Assembly: GCA_021733945.1 (NCBI GenBank) | Contig: JAIPJX010000029.1 | Location: forward strand, 1-40,513 | Length of the DNA: 40,513 bases | Direction: 5' to 3' | From: Verrucomicrobiota bacterium | GTDB taxonomy: Bacteria; Verrucomicrobiota; Verrucomicrobiia; Limisphaerales; SIBE01 | Shown: in pieces, positions 1 to 7,271 of the stretch | Layout of the letters: every line of letters starts with the position of its first letter | Position numbering within the stretch: the stretch's first letter is position 1 | Made by a program: the position numbers and the translations under genes | Notes under the pieces: generated by a model | Databases searched by the model: none | Told to the model about the DNA's origin: nothing | The model's input: the letters and a program-made list of their open reading frames with translations, nothing else

Positions 1-106
1 CCGTCCCGGTGAGCTTCCCCTGCATCTTAATCCGTGGTCCTCCGTGAAATCCGTGGTTAAATCCCCCTTCCCTGCAACCCGGCTCGCCGGGACGGTTCGC
101 GCTACC
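1..106. repeat. Inverted CCGGGACGG repeat pair
   Basis: The reverse complement of bases 1-14 reads GCTCACCGGGACGG; bases 82-95 read GCTCGCCGGGACGG, 13 of 14 identical. The right copy lies in a small hairpin, CCCGG-CTCG-CCGGG (78-91), and continues as TTCGCGCTACC. Nearly the same sequence recurs at 40470-40491. Between the arms sit the TCCGTG near-repeats. The element may extend left of the window. It looks like an interspersed repeat, not part of a gene. Confidence 0.5.
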
Positions 107-139
107 CAAAAGCGGCAGAGGACTACCGCCGTCCAAGAC
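105..139 (+). repeat. AAGCGGCAGAGGACT-family dispersed repeat, copy 1
   Basis: This stretch contains AAGCGGCAGAGGACT followed by a diverged CCGCNNTCCAAGAC tail. The same unit recurs at 16239-16275, and its end motifs recur in inverted orientation at 39184-39230, always outside genes. Function unknown. Confidence 0.55.
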
Positions 140-371
140 CCTTCGCCTTGGTGGGGGGCGCGCACTCAACTTCGTTCGTCATCGACGAAGAATTCTGTCA
201 TGCACCCCTGTTCCAGGCAACCGGTTAATCCTGATTGTGTTTTCATCCCTTCCCGGTGTAAGATCGGTATTTCATCCGGGCAGTATCAACCGAACCGCCG
301 GGGTTCCGACGCGGGCGCTGTGAGGGACGGGTTCCTGCCGCCCGAACCAGACAGACGCCAGATCATTTAGA

Positions 372-641
372 ATGATGAAACGGAAACAGATTTTGGATCT
401 CTATTTTATGGATGCCCGATCGAAACTGATCGATCTGGCAGCATTTCTCGACCGAGTCGACCGGGGTGAAGGCGAAACGGATTTCCGGCTGCGCGCCTTC
501 CGCAAAGCGCTGGTCGAGCTCGATCGCGACAAACCCGACCGCGCCGAGAGCGTCCTGCTGGCCTTCAGCGATCCAACCACCGAACCCGCCGAAAGCGCGG
601 ACACCAAAGCCGCCTGTGGTGCCTGGCCCTTGACCCCCTAG
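372..641 (+). CDS. Small conserved-looking protein in the eboA position
   Basis: This 89-residue protein opens a tight same-strand gene series: its TAG stop lies 5 bases before the eboB-like ATG. It starts at the first of two adjacent ATGs (372 or 375). The N-terminal half (about residues 5-62) is charged and predicted helical, with the stretch LYFMDARSKLIDLAAFLDR; the tail carries a TKAACGAWPL segment. There is no signal peptide or membrane segment. In cyanobacterial ebo clusters the first gene, eboA, encodes a protein of roughly twice this length or more, and I see no clear similarity, so I do not assign that symbol. Its position suggests a role tied to the cluster. The coding call rests on operon position and protein-like composition. 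Confidence 0.72.
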   Translation: MMKRKQILDLYFMDARSKLIDLAAFLDRVDRGEGETDFRLRAFRKALVELDRDKPDRAESVLLAFSDPTTEPAESADTKAACGAWPLTP

Positions 642-646
642 CCCGC

Positions 647-1459
647 ATGCGATTCATCGAACCCCACGGGCACATGGTCAGTCGTGTGACTGACGACTAT
701 CTGGACATGGTCACCGCCGGCTGCGCGGCGGTGTGCGAACCAGCCTTCTGGGCCGGTTTTGACCGGAGCTCGGCGCAGGGATTCTACGACTATTTCTGCC
801 AGCTCACCGAGCACGAACCCAAACGGGCCGCCAAGTTCGGCCTGCCCCATTACACCTGGCTCTGCATCAACCCCAAGGAATCCGAGAATGTAACGCTCGC
901 CGAGGAGGTCCTCGCCATCATTCCCGATTTCATAAACCGGCCAACCGTCTTGGGAATCGGCGAAATCGGCCTGAACAAGAACACGCGCAACGAACTCAAG
1001 ATTCTGGAACAGCATATCGATCTGGCCGCCCGTCACGACCAACTCATCCTCGTCCACACCCCCCACCTCGAGGACAAACTCAAGGGTACACGCCTGATCG
1101 TCGATGCCATCCGGAACGAAACCCGAATCCGCCCCGAGCGGGTCATTATTGACCATGTGGAGGAACACACCGTGCGAATCGCTCTGGACGCGGGCTTCTG
1201 GGCGGGCATGACCCTCTACCCCGAATCCAAATGCACCGCCCCCCGGGCAATCGATCTGGTCGAAAACTACGGCAACGAACGCCTCTGGATGAACAGCGCC
1301 TGCGACTGGGGGGTCAGTGTTCCTCTGGCGGTTCCCCGCACCGCTCTGGAAATGCGCCGCCGCGGCCACAGTCTTGAGGCCATCGACAAACTGATCTTTC
1401 AGAACCCCGCCCGATTTCTGGGGCAGTGTCCGAAATTCAAACTGCCGACCACCCTATGA
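647..1459 (+). CDS. eboB: TatD-like metal-dependent hydrolase, EboB type
   Basis: A 270-residue TIM-barrel amidohydrolase of the TatD/EboB type. Visible metal-site signatures are the N-terminal HGH (residues 7-9, within EPHGHM), GEIGLN near 105-110, VHTPH near 145, IDHVEEH near 170-176 and SACDWG near 223-228. These follow the order of TatD-family ligands: paired His, Glu, His, His, Asp. EboB proteins belong to the ebo cluster, which in Nostoc is needed to move a scytonemin precursor to the periplasm; their substrate is unknown. No signal peptide is seen, so it should be cytoplasmic. The following genes encode EboE-, EboC- and EboF-type proteins, which supports EboB over a housekeeping TatD nuclease. 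The next gene starts 121 bases downstream. Confidence 0.85.
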   Translation: MRFIEPHGHMVSRVTDDYLDMVTAGCAAVCEPAFWAGFDRSSAQGFYDYFCQLTEHEPKRAAKFGLPHYTWLCINPKESENVTLAEEVLAIIPDFINRPTVLGIGEIGLNKNTRNELKILEQHIDLAARHDQLILVHTPHLEDKLKGTRLIVDAIRNETRIRPERVIIDHVEEHTVRIALDAGFWAGMTLYPESKCTAPRAIDLVENYGNERLWMNSACDWGVSVPLAVPRTALEMRRRGHSLEAIDKLIFQNPARFLGQCPKFKLPTTL

Positions 1460-1580
1460 GCTGCCTTTGGTCGGCTGAGAAATGCCCCGGGCAGCGGCAA
1501 TCCGGCGCCCCCGCCTCGCAGCAATTCAGGTCGCGGTCAACCCTGCGAATCGTCCAGAGCTGCGCCCGGCATGCGGAACC

Positions 1581-2747
1581 ATGAAACTGAATCATCATCT
1601 TCACCTCGCTTACTCGACCAACATCCACCGGGGGGAGAATTGGGACGAGACCTTCGCGGGCCTGGAACAGTACACCCTGAAGGTCCGCGATCAGGTTTGC
1701 CCAACCGAACCCTACGCCATCGGCCTGCGCCTCGGCGATCTGGCGTCCAGGGAACTTTCCGAACCCGCCACCCTTTCCCGCTTCCAGAAATGGCTTGAGC
1801 AGCACAACTGCTACGTGTTCACCGTGAACGGATTTCCCTACGGCCGGTTCCACGGAGGACGCGTCAAGGAACAGGTCTACGTCCCCGACTGGACCACCTG
1901 CGAACGCCTTGAATACACCAAGCGTCTGTTCGACCTCCTCGCACAGCTCGTGCCACCGGGCGTCGAGGGCAGCGTCAGCACCTCACCCTGCTCCTTCAAG
2001 GAGTTCATCCAGTCGCACGGTCAGGTGAAGGCAATGCGGGACAATCTCTGGCGCTGCATCGATCACATCGCCGCATTGAGCGAATCCACGGGCAAACCGC
2101 TTCATCTGGGGCTCGAACCCGAACCTCTCTGTTTTCTGGAAACCAGCCAGGAAACGGTGGATTTCTTCGATCAAATGCGCGCGGATCGGCCGCAGGATTC
2201 TTCAATCAACCGGTTCCTGGGGATGAACTACGACACCTGCCATCTGGCCGTCGAATTTGAAGAACCCGCCGAGGCTCTCGCCCGGCTCGCCGCCCACGAG
2301 GTGAAGATCAGCAAACTGCACTTCAGCTCCGCCCTCAAGGTTCAGGCCAACTCGGAAGTGCGTCAGGCCCTCACCTCGTTCGTCGACGATGTCTACCTCC
2401 ACCAGGTTGTTTCCCGGGGACCCGACTCCAGCCTCACCCGTTACCGCGATCTCGACGAGGCGCTCGCCCGAACCAAAGCCTCGGAGGACGAATGGCGCAT
2501 TCATTTTCACATCCCGCTGCCAAGCCCACCGACCGGTCTCTTCGGAAACACAGCCGATCATATTCTCGGAGTCATGGATCACCTGAAACAGAACCCCACC
2601 CTTTGTTCGCATCTCGAGATTGAGACCTATACCTGGGAGGTCATGCCAGCCGAATTTAAGAATCGAAGTGTCGTCGATCAACTCGTGGCCGAATACCGTT
2701 GGTGCCTGGCCCAACTCGCCAAACGCGGCCTTGCCACCGGGAACTGA
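1581..2747 (+). CDS. eboE: EboE-type xylose-isomerase-like TIM-barrel protein
   Basis: A 388-residue protein. The ATG at 1581 was chosen because the protein then begins MKLNHHLHLAYSTNIHRGE, matching the family's usual start with a (Y/C)(S/C)TNIHxGE motif; the upstream in-frame part is low-complexity. The rest is a xylose-isomerase-like barrel with acidic and His-rich strand ends: LHLGLEPEPL near 174-183, MNYDTCHLAVEF near 215-226, KLHFSS near 247-252, HFHIPLP near 308-314 and HLEIETYTW near 343-351. EboE is the standard TIM-barrel member of ebo clusters. Its substrate is not established; the fold suggests sugar-like or cyclitol-like isomerase or epimerase chemistry. It lies between eboB and the prenyltransferase, with 37 bases to the latter. 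Confidence 0.85.
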   Translation: MKLNHHLHLAYSTNIHRGENWDETFAGLEQYTLKVRDQVCPTEPYAIGLRLGDLASRELSEPATLSRFQKWLEQHNCYVFTVNGFPYGRFHGGRVKEQVYVPDWTTCERLEYTKRLFDLLAQLVPPGVEGSVSTSPCSFKEFIQSHGQVKAMRDNLWRCIDHIAALSESTGKPLHLGLEPEPLCFLETSQETVDFFDQMRADRPQDSSINRFLGMNYDTCHLAVEFEEPAEALARLAAHEVKISKLHFSSALKVQANSEVRQALTSFVDDVYLHQVVSRGPDSSLTRYRDLDEALARTKASEDEWRIHFHIPLPSPPTGLFGNTADHILGVMDHLKQNPTLCSHLEIETYTWEVMPAEFKNRSVVDQLVAEYRWCLAQLAKRGLATGN

Positions 2748-2784
2748 ACCCCGCAGTGCCCGCCGGCGGAACCGCCTAACCCAG

Positions 2785-3660
2785 ATGAGCCCCTCACGCT
2801 CCAGCCGTCTCAAAACATTCCGCACCCTCCTGATTCTGGGGCGCGCCTCCAATCTGCCGACCGTCTGGTCCAATTGCCTCGTGGGATGGCTGCTCGGCGG
2901 GGGTGGCCTCGACTTGAAACTCCTGTTCGTCTGTGTCGGTGCAACCGCGCTCTACACGGGCGGCATGTTTCTCAACGACGCGTTCGACGCAGATTTTGAC
3001 CGCCAGCATCGGCGCGAACGCCCCATTCCGACCCGAGCCATCGAACTCCGGGCCGTCTGGATCTGGGGTTTTTCATGGATCGCCCTGGGCCTTCTCCTAC
3101 TCGGTTCGCTGAGTGTCGTCACGTTGCTCCTGACCATCCTGCTGGTCGCCTCGATCCTCCTCTACGACGCGATCCACAAAATGATCACCTTCTCACCCGT
3201 GATTATGGCTGCCTGCCGCTTCTGGCTCTACCTCGTCGCCGCGTCGGCCAGTCCGGACGGCGTGACCGGGCTGGCGATCTGGAGCGCCTTCGCACTCGCC
3301 AGCTACATCGTGGGACTGAGTTACATGGCCCGCAAGGAATCCACCCGGGGCCCGCTCCCCTATTGGCCCTGCTACCTCATGGCTGCTCCAGTGCTCCTGG
3401 CGCTCATGGCCAATCCGGGCCCGTTCGCACGCGCGGCAATCATCCTGTCTCTGGTGCTGACGGCATGGGTGCTCCTCTCTCTGCGCCACGCTCTCTGGAT
3501 GCCCCAACCCCACATCGGACGCGCAGTCTCGGGGCTTCTGGCCGGCATCGTCCTTGTCGACTGGCTCGCCTTCGCCATCGCACCACCGGCGGTTGGGATG
3601 CTCCTTGCCCTGCTCTTCGGGGCCGCCCTCGTTTTTCAACGATTCATCCCCGCCACGTGA
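2785..3660 (+). CDS. eboC: UbiA-type prenyltransferase, EboC
   Basis: A 291-residue polytopic membrane protein of the UbiA superfamily. The first aspartate-rich motif is clear: NDAFDADFDRQHRRERPIP (about residues 63-81), the NDxxDxxxD signature that binds prenyl diphosphate through Mg2+. About eight hydrophobic segments follow, with a second conserved stretch LLYDAIHK near 126-133. The ATG at 2785 was chosen because the upstream in-frame sequence overlaps eboE in another frame and is low-complexity. UbiA-type EboC is a core member of ebo clusters and may prenylate a small molecule at the inner membrane; the acceptor is unknown. The stop overlaps the GTG start of eboF (GTGA), indicating translational coupling. 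Confidence 0.87.
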   Translation: MSPSRSSRLKTFRTLLILGRASNLPTVWSNCLVGWLLGGGGLDLKLLFVCVGATALYTGGMFLNDAFDADFDRQHRRERPIPTRAIELRAVWIWGFSWIALGLLLLGSLSVVTLLLTILLVASILLYDAIHKMITFSPVIMAACRFWLYLVAASASPDGVTGLAIWSAFALASYIVGLSYMARKESTRGPLPYWPCYLMAAPVLLALMANPGPFARAAIILSLVLTAWVLLSLRHALWMPQPHIGRAVSGLLAGIVLVDWLAFAIAPPAVGMLLALLFGAALVFQRFIPAT

Positions 3661-5054
3661 AACGCACCGCCGTCATCGATGTCGTTGGACTCAGCCGGTC
3701 GCTCCTTGGCGCGCACACACCCCGGATCAAGCGGTTCGCCGACGGCGGCTCCACCTCCTCCATCGTCCCCGCGCTGCCCGCGGTCACCTGCACCGCGCAG
3801 TCCAACTACCTGACCGGAGCACCGCCAGACCGCCATGGTATCGTCGCCAACGGCTGGTACCATCGCGAACTCGCCGAAGTCCAGTTTTGGAAACAATCCA
3901 ATCACATCGTAACGGCTCCCAAGATTTGGGAGGAACTCAGAAACACACTTCCTGACTTCACCTGCGCAAAGCTTTTTTGGTGGTACAACATGTATTCCTC
4001 CGCGGATATTTCCATGACCCCGCGGCCGATGTACCCGGCGGACGGAAGGAAGGTCTTCGACATCTACACCTCGCCCTCCGCCATTCGCTCCGAAATCAAG
4101 CAGGACCTTGGGGAGTTCCCGTTCCCCTGCTTCTGGGGACCGGCCGCGGGCGTCCATTCCCCTCAGGGAAAACCGGAAGGCGTTTCGCGCTGGATCGCCG
4201 ACTCGGCCATCTGGACCGAAGAACGACATCATCCCTCCCTCTCGCTCGTCTACCTCCCGCACCTGGACTACAATCTCCAGCGCCTGGGCCCGGACCATCC
4301 GGAAATCCCGAAGGACCTCCAGCGGATCGACACCATTGTCGGGGACCTGATCGACTTCTACGAAAAAAATTCCGTCCAGGTTCTGTTGCTCTCCGAATAC
4401 GGGATCTCGCCCGTCGATCAGCCCGTGCATCTGAACCGCGTGTTCCGCGCCCAGGGCTGGATCACGGTCAAGGAAGAGCTCGGACTGGAACTGCTGGACT
4501 GCGGGGCCTGCCGCGCCTTCGCCGTCGCCGACCATCAGGTGGCGCACATTTACCTCAACGACCCCTCCCTCAGCAACCAGGTTCGCACCGTGCTCGAACA
4601 GACACCCGGCGTGGAGAGGGTCCTTGGTCACCAGGAAAAATCGGCCCTGGGACTCGACCACGCGAGATCTGGAGATCTCATCGCAATAGCTACCGACCGC
4701 GCCTGGTTCACCTACTATTACTGGGAAGACGACGCGTTGGCTCCGGATTTTGCGCGTTGCGTCGATATCCATCGCAAACCCGGTTACGACCCGGTTGAAT
4801 TGTTCCTGGATCCCGCCATCCGTCTGGTGAAACTCAGGATCATCTGGCGTTTGCTTCAAAAAAAACTCGGGTTCCGGATGCTCATGGACGTGATCCCGCT
4901 CGACGCCTCCCTGGTAAAGGGATCGCACGGCAAGCGACCTTCCGACACGAACGAATACCCGTTGCTGATTTCCAGTGACAGGGCGTTGTTGTCCAAGCCG
5001 CAGATCCAGTCAACCGATGTTCACGGGGTCATCCGACGCGCCGTTCTCGGCTGA
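3657..5054 (+). CDS. eboF: Alkaline-phosphatase-superfamily phosphodiesterase, EboF type
   Basis: A 465-residue protein of the nucleotide pyrophosphatase/phosphodiesterase branch. I chose a GTG start at 3657 overlapping the eboC stop; the long open frame upstream only reads eboC out of frame. Landmarks: AVIDVVGLSRSLLG (residues 4-17, first metal-site Asp region), PAVTCTAQSNYLTG near 42-55 with the likely Thr nucleophile, YLPHLDYNLQRLGPDHP near 199-215 (Asp and His ligands), and LLLSEYGISPVD near 242-253, where the usual SDHG metal motif reads SEYG. A closing DHARSGDLIAIA segment is near 337-348. EboF of other ebo clusters belongs to this family. Its last 34 bases overlap the convergent transposase gene. 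Confidence 0.82.
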   Translation: MKRTAVIDVVGLSRSLLGAHTPRIKRFADGGSTSSIVPALPAVTCTAQSNYLTGAPPDRHGIVANGWYHRELAEVQFWKQSNHIVTAPKIWEELRNTLPDFTCAKLFWWYNMYSSADISMTPRPMYPADGRKVFDIYTSPSAIRSEIKQDLGEFPFPCFWGPAAGVHSPQGKPEGVSRWIADSAIWTEERHHPSLSLVYLPHLDYNLQRLGPDHPEIPKDLQRIDTIVGDLIDFYEKNSVQVLLLSEYGISPVDQPVHLNRVFRAQGWITVKEELGLELLDCGACRAFAVADHQVAHIYLNDPSLSNQVRTVLEQTPGVERVLGHQEKSALGLDHARSGDLIAIATDRAWFTYYYWEDDALAPDFARCVDIHRKPGYDPVELFLDPAIRLVKLRIIWRLLQKKLGFRMLMDVIPLDASLVKGSHGKRPSDTNEYPLLISSDRALLSKPQIQSTDVHGVIRRAVLG

Positions 5055-6034
5055 TTCTCTCCCACCACTCGCACCCGCAGGGCTCTCAGTATCCGGAGAT
5101 CCTTGAACGGAAGGGACCGCAGGGTCCGGGCTCCCGTCTCGCGCTTCGGTCCAAACCGATCCCGATGCTTCTGGAAGAGCGTCTCCACAAACTGCTTCGA
5201 TCCAAGAACCGCGCCGTCGTTGAAATACCGGATCCGAAGTAGCAGCGCCTGGAGCGGGCTCAACCTCCCTCTCGCTCTCCAGATCTCACGGATTTTCTCC
5301 AACTCCTGCGGGCCCACTGCGTTGCCTGCCCCGGATTTGGAGAACAGCGTCTCGCGATACTTCCCCACCACACTCCGCCACCCCCCATCCCCTGCACCTT
5401 CAAAACATTCGATGCCATTAATCGCGAGCGTAACCCCTGCCGCTGCCTCGCCGTATCCGCAGAACCGATAATCAATCGGATCGTCCACCAATCCGGCGCG
5501 GACCGGGTTCAGGTCGATGTAGGCTGCCACGGTCCGGATCACCTCCGTTCGATCCTCCACCAGCAGACTTCGGAATCGCTCGGACCAGAGCGTTCCGAAG
5601 CGGTTGTGGTTCTTGTTGTACCAGACACTGAATCGCTGTTTGAGTTCTTTCATGAACACGGACACATCGTTCATTCGTTTGAGCAGCCGAAGCCGCTCCT
5701 GATCACGGACCGCGCCACCCATCGCGATCGTTTCCGCGATCCGGAGTCTCTCGGGGGCCTGTTTGCCGTAGAAGGCTTCGACCCGCTTGAGAAGTTCCAG
5801 GTCGCTGAGATCCGGCTGAATCGGCACCCGGGTGAGGATGTGAAAGTGATTGGACATCAAACTGTAAGTAATGATCTGAACGCCGCAGAAGGCGGCCTGG
5901 CGGCGCATCATCCGCCTCAGGGTCTCCCTGACTGCGGCCGGGGCAAGCAGGAACTCGCCTCCTACGATCCGGGAAATGCAGTGGTATACGGCGGGGGATT
6001 CAAAAGATGAAAGCTTAAACCTGGGTCGTCTCAT
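5021..6034 (-). CDS. REP-associated tyrosine transposase (RAYT), Y1 family
   Basis: A 337-residue Y1 (IS200/IS605-like) domain protein. The start at 6034 is set by MRRPRFKLSSFESPAVYHCISRIVG and by a ribosome site (AAAGGAG) about 10 bases upstream; the longer open frame lacks family-like sequence. The HUH metal motif is SNHFHIL (His63, His65) and the likely catalytic tyrosine is Tyr139 in RFSVWYNKNHNRFGTLW, followed by the usual AYIDLNPVRAGLVDDP segment near 171-186. RAYTs are single-copy domesticated relatives of IS200/IS605 transposases that process REP hairpins. No left-end or right-end IS structure is visible next to the gene. The window holds REP-like hairpins at 16094-16136 and 39015-39035. 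The 3' end overlaps eboF by 34 bases. Confidence 0.9.
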   Translation of the reverse strand: MRRPRFKLSSFESPAVYHCISRIVGGEFLLAPAAVRETLRRMMRRQAAFCGVQIITYSLMSNHFHILTRVPIQPDLSDLELLKRVEAFYGKQAPERLRIAETIAMGGAVRDQERLRLLKRMNDVSVFMKELKQRFSVWYNKNHNRFGTLWSERFRSLLVEDRTEVIRTVAAYIDLNPVRAGLVDDPIDYRFCGYGEAAAGVTLAINGIECFEGAGDGGWRSVVGKYRETLFSKSGAGNAVGPQELEKIREIWRARGRLSPLQALLLRIRYFNDGAVLGSKQFVETLFQKHRDRFGPKRETGARTLRSLPFKDLRILRALRVRVVGENQPRTARRMTP

Positions 6035-6170
6035 ATGCGTGGAGCTCCTTTCCAACGGGACGCCTGCAACCTCGATCTGGATCGGACGGGAGTCAAATAC
6101 TTTGTGCCTGTCCCTTTGTAGATTGTTTTGCTGGTTGATTTTCCGGGGGAAGTTTTCCACGGTTCGCAGC

Positions 6171-7271
6171 ATGGATCTTCGTATTGAACCGCAGTTGCCC
6201 GCACGCAGGGATGTTCGCATCGGGATTCTTGGCAGCGGCTTCATCGTCAACGATTGCCATCTGGTTGCTTATCGGAACGCCGGCTTCAATCCAGTCGCCA
6301 TCGCCTCCCGCACCCGCGTCAACGCGGAACACGCCGCCAGACGCCATCGCATTCCCACCGTTCACGATTCGTATGAAGCGTTGCTGAACGATCCATCGAT
6401 CGAGGTGCTCGACATCGCCGTCCCCCCCCACGCTCAACTTGACCTCATCGAAGCCGCCTGCGAACGGGGTTCGGTCAAGGGCATCCTGGCTCAGAAACCG
6501 CTGGGCATGGACTACTCCCAGGCACGGACCGCGGTGCAGGCCTGCGAACGCGCGGGCATCACGCTTGCCGTCAACCAGAACATGCGCTACGACCAGTCCG
6601 TTCGGGCAGGCAAGACGCTTCTGGAGAACGGCGTGATCGGAGACCCCGTGTTCGCCACCATCGACATGCGCGGAATCCCACACTGGATGCCGTGGCAGCA
6701 GGAACTCGGCTGGGTCACTCTTCGAATCATGTCGATCCATCACATCGACTGCTTTCGATACTGGTTCGGAGATCCGGAACGCATTTTCTGCAGCGTACGA
6801 CCGGATCCGCGCACAACGTTCCCGCACCGGGACGGCATCTGCACCTACATCCTCGAATACACGAACGGTTTGCGCTGTGTCGGCATCGACGATACGTGGA
6901 CAGGTCCCGCAGCGGAGGGATGCCCCGGGGACATTTTCATCCGATGGCGGATCGAGGGCCTGAACGGGCTTGCCATCGGCGACATCGGCTGGTGCCAGGA
7001 GCCACACACAACCCCCTCCAAACTCCGCTACGCGGCCAAAGGGGATACCGGGTTCCATCACCCCGAATGGAGTTCCAGCTGGTTTCCCGATGCATTCGCA
7101 GGACCCATGGCTCAACTTCTGGTTGCACTGGAATCCGGCAAAGAACCGTTGATCAGCGGGAGGGACAACCTGCATACCATGGCCCTCGTGGATGCAGCCT
7201 ACCTCAGCACGCAGGAAAACCGATCCGTCGCTCTGAACGAAATCTTGAAGCCCAGCACCCCATGTTCCTGA
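6171..7271 (+). CDS. Gfo/Idh/MocA family NAD(P)-dependent oxidoreductase
   Basis: A 366-residue Gfo/Idh/MocA oxidoreductase starting at the ATG at 6171, just ahead of the Rossmann strand (RIGILGSGFIVNDCHL, residues 16-31). The nucleotide fold covers about 15-135. The catalytic-Lys segment reads AQKPLG near 105-110, where many members have EKP. The second domain shows SIHHIDCFRYWFG near 187-199, the usual Hx3D catalytic pattern. Such enzymes oxidise or reduce sugars and cyclitols; the substrate cannot be read. The upstream in-frame extension covers the divergent transposase promoter and is rejected. The last 10 bases overlap the secreted DUF3604 gene, so the two are probably co-translated. No Tat signal is seen, so it is probably cytoplasmic. 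Confidence 0.88.
   Translation: MDLRIEPQLPARRDVRIGILGSGFIVNDCHLVAYRNAGFNPVAIASRTRVNAEHAARRHRIPTVHDSYEALLNDPSIEVLDIAVPPHAQLDLIEAACERGSVKGILAQKPLGMDYSQARTAVQACERAGITLAVNQNMRYDQSVRAGKTLLENGVIGDPVFATIDMRGIPHWMPWQQELGWVTLRIMSIHHIDCFRYWFGDPERIFCSVRPDPRTTFPHRDGICTYILEYTNGLRCVGIDDTWTGPAAEGCPGDIFIRWRIEGLNGLAIGDIGWCQEPHTTPSKLRYAAKGDTGFHHPEWSSSWFPDAFAGPMAQLLVALESGKEPLISGRDNLHTMALVDAAYLSTQENRSVALNEILKPSTPCS

Larger units (their letters stand above)
1..371. other. Gene-poor leader with dispersed short repeats
   Basis: No convincing gene lies here. The open frame at 44-370 has low-complexity Arg/Ser/Pro-rich sequence and runs through repeat DNA, so I reject it. The stretch holds three near-copies of TCCGTG at about 31, 41 and 50, inverted copies of a CCGGGACGG motif (1-14 and 82-95) and a copy of an AAGCGGCAGAGGACT repeat (105-139). 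A short hairpin, CTTCGT/ACGAAG, lies near 170-190. The promoter of the ebo-type cluster should lie in the last 150 bases, but I see no clear -35/-10 pair. Confidence 0.6.

Noticed and set aside
44-370. 108-codon open frame on the plus strand before the ebo-type cluster
   Set aside because: It runs through dispersed repeats and has an unnatural Arg/Ser/Pro composition; no ribosome site.
3636-4928. 430-codon open frame opposite eboF
   Set aside because: Antisense shadow; eboF has clear catalytic motifs and operon coupling.
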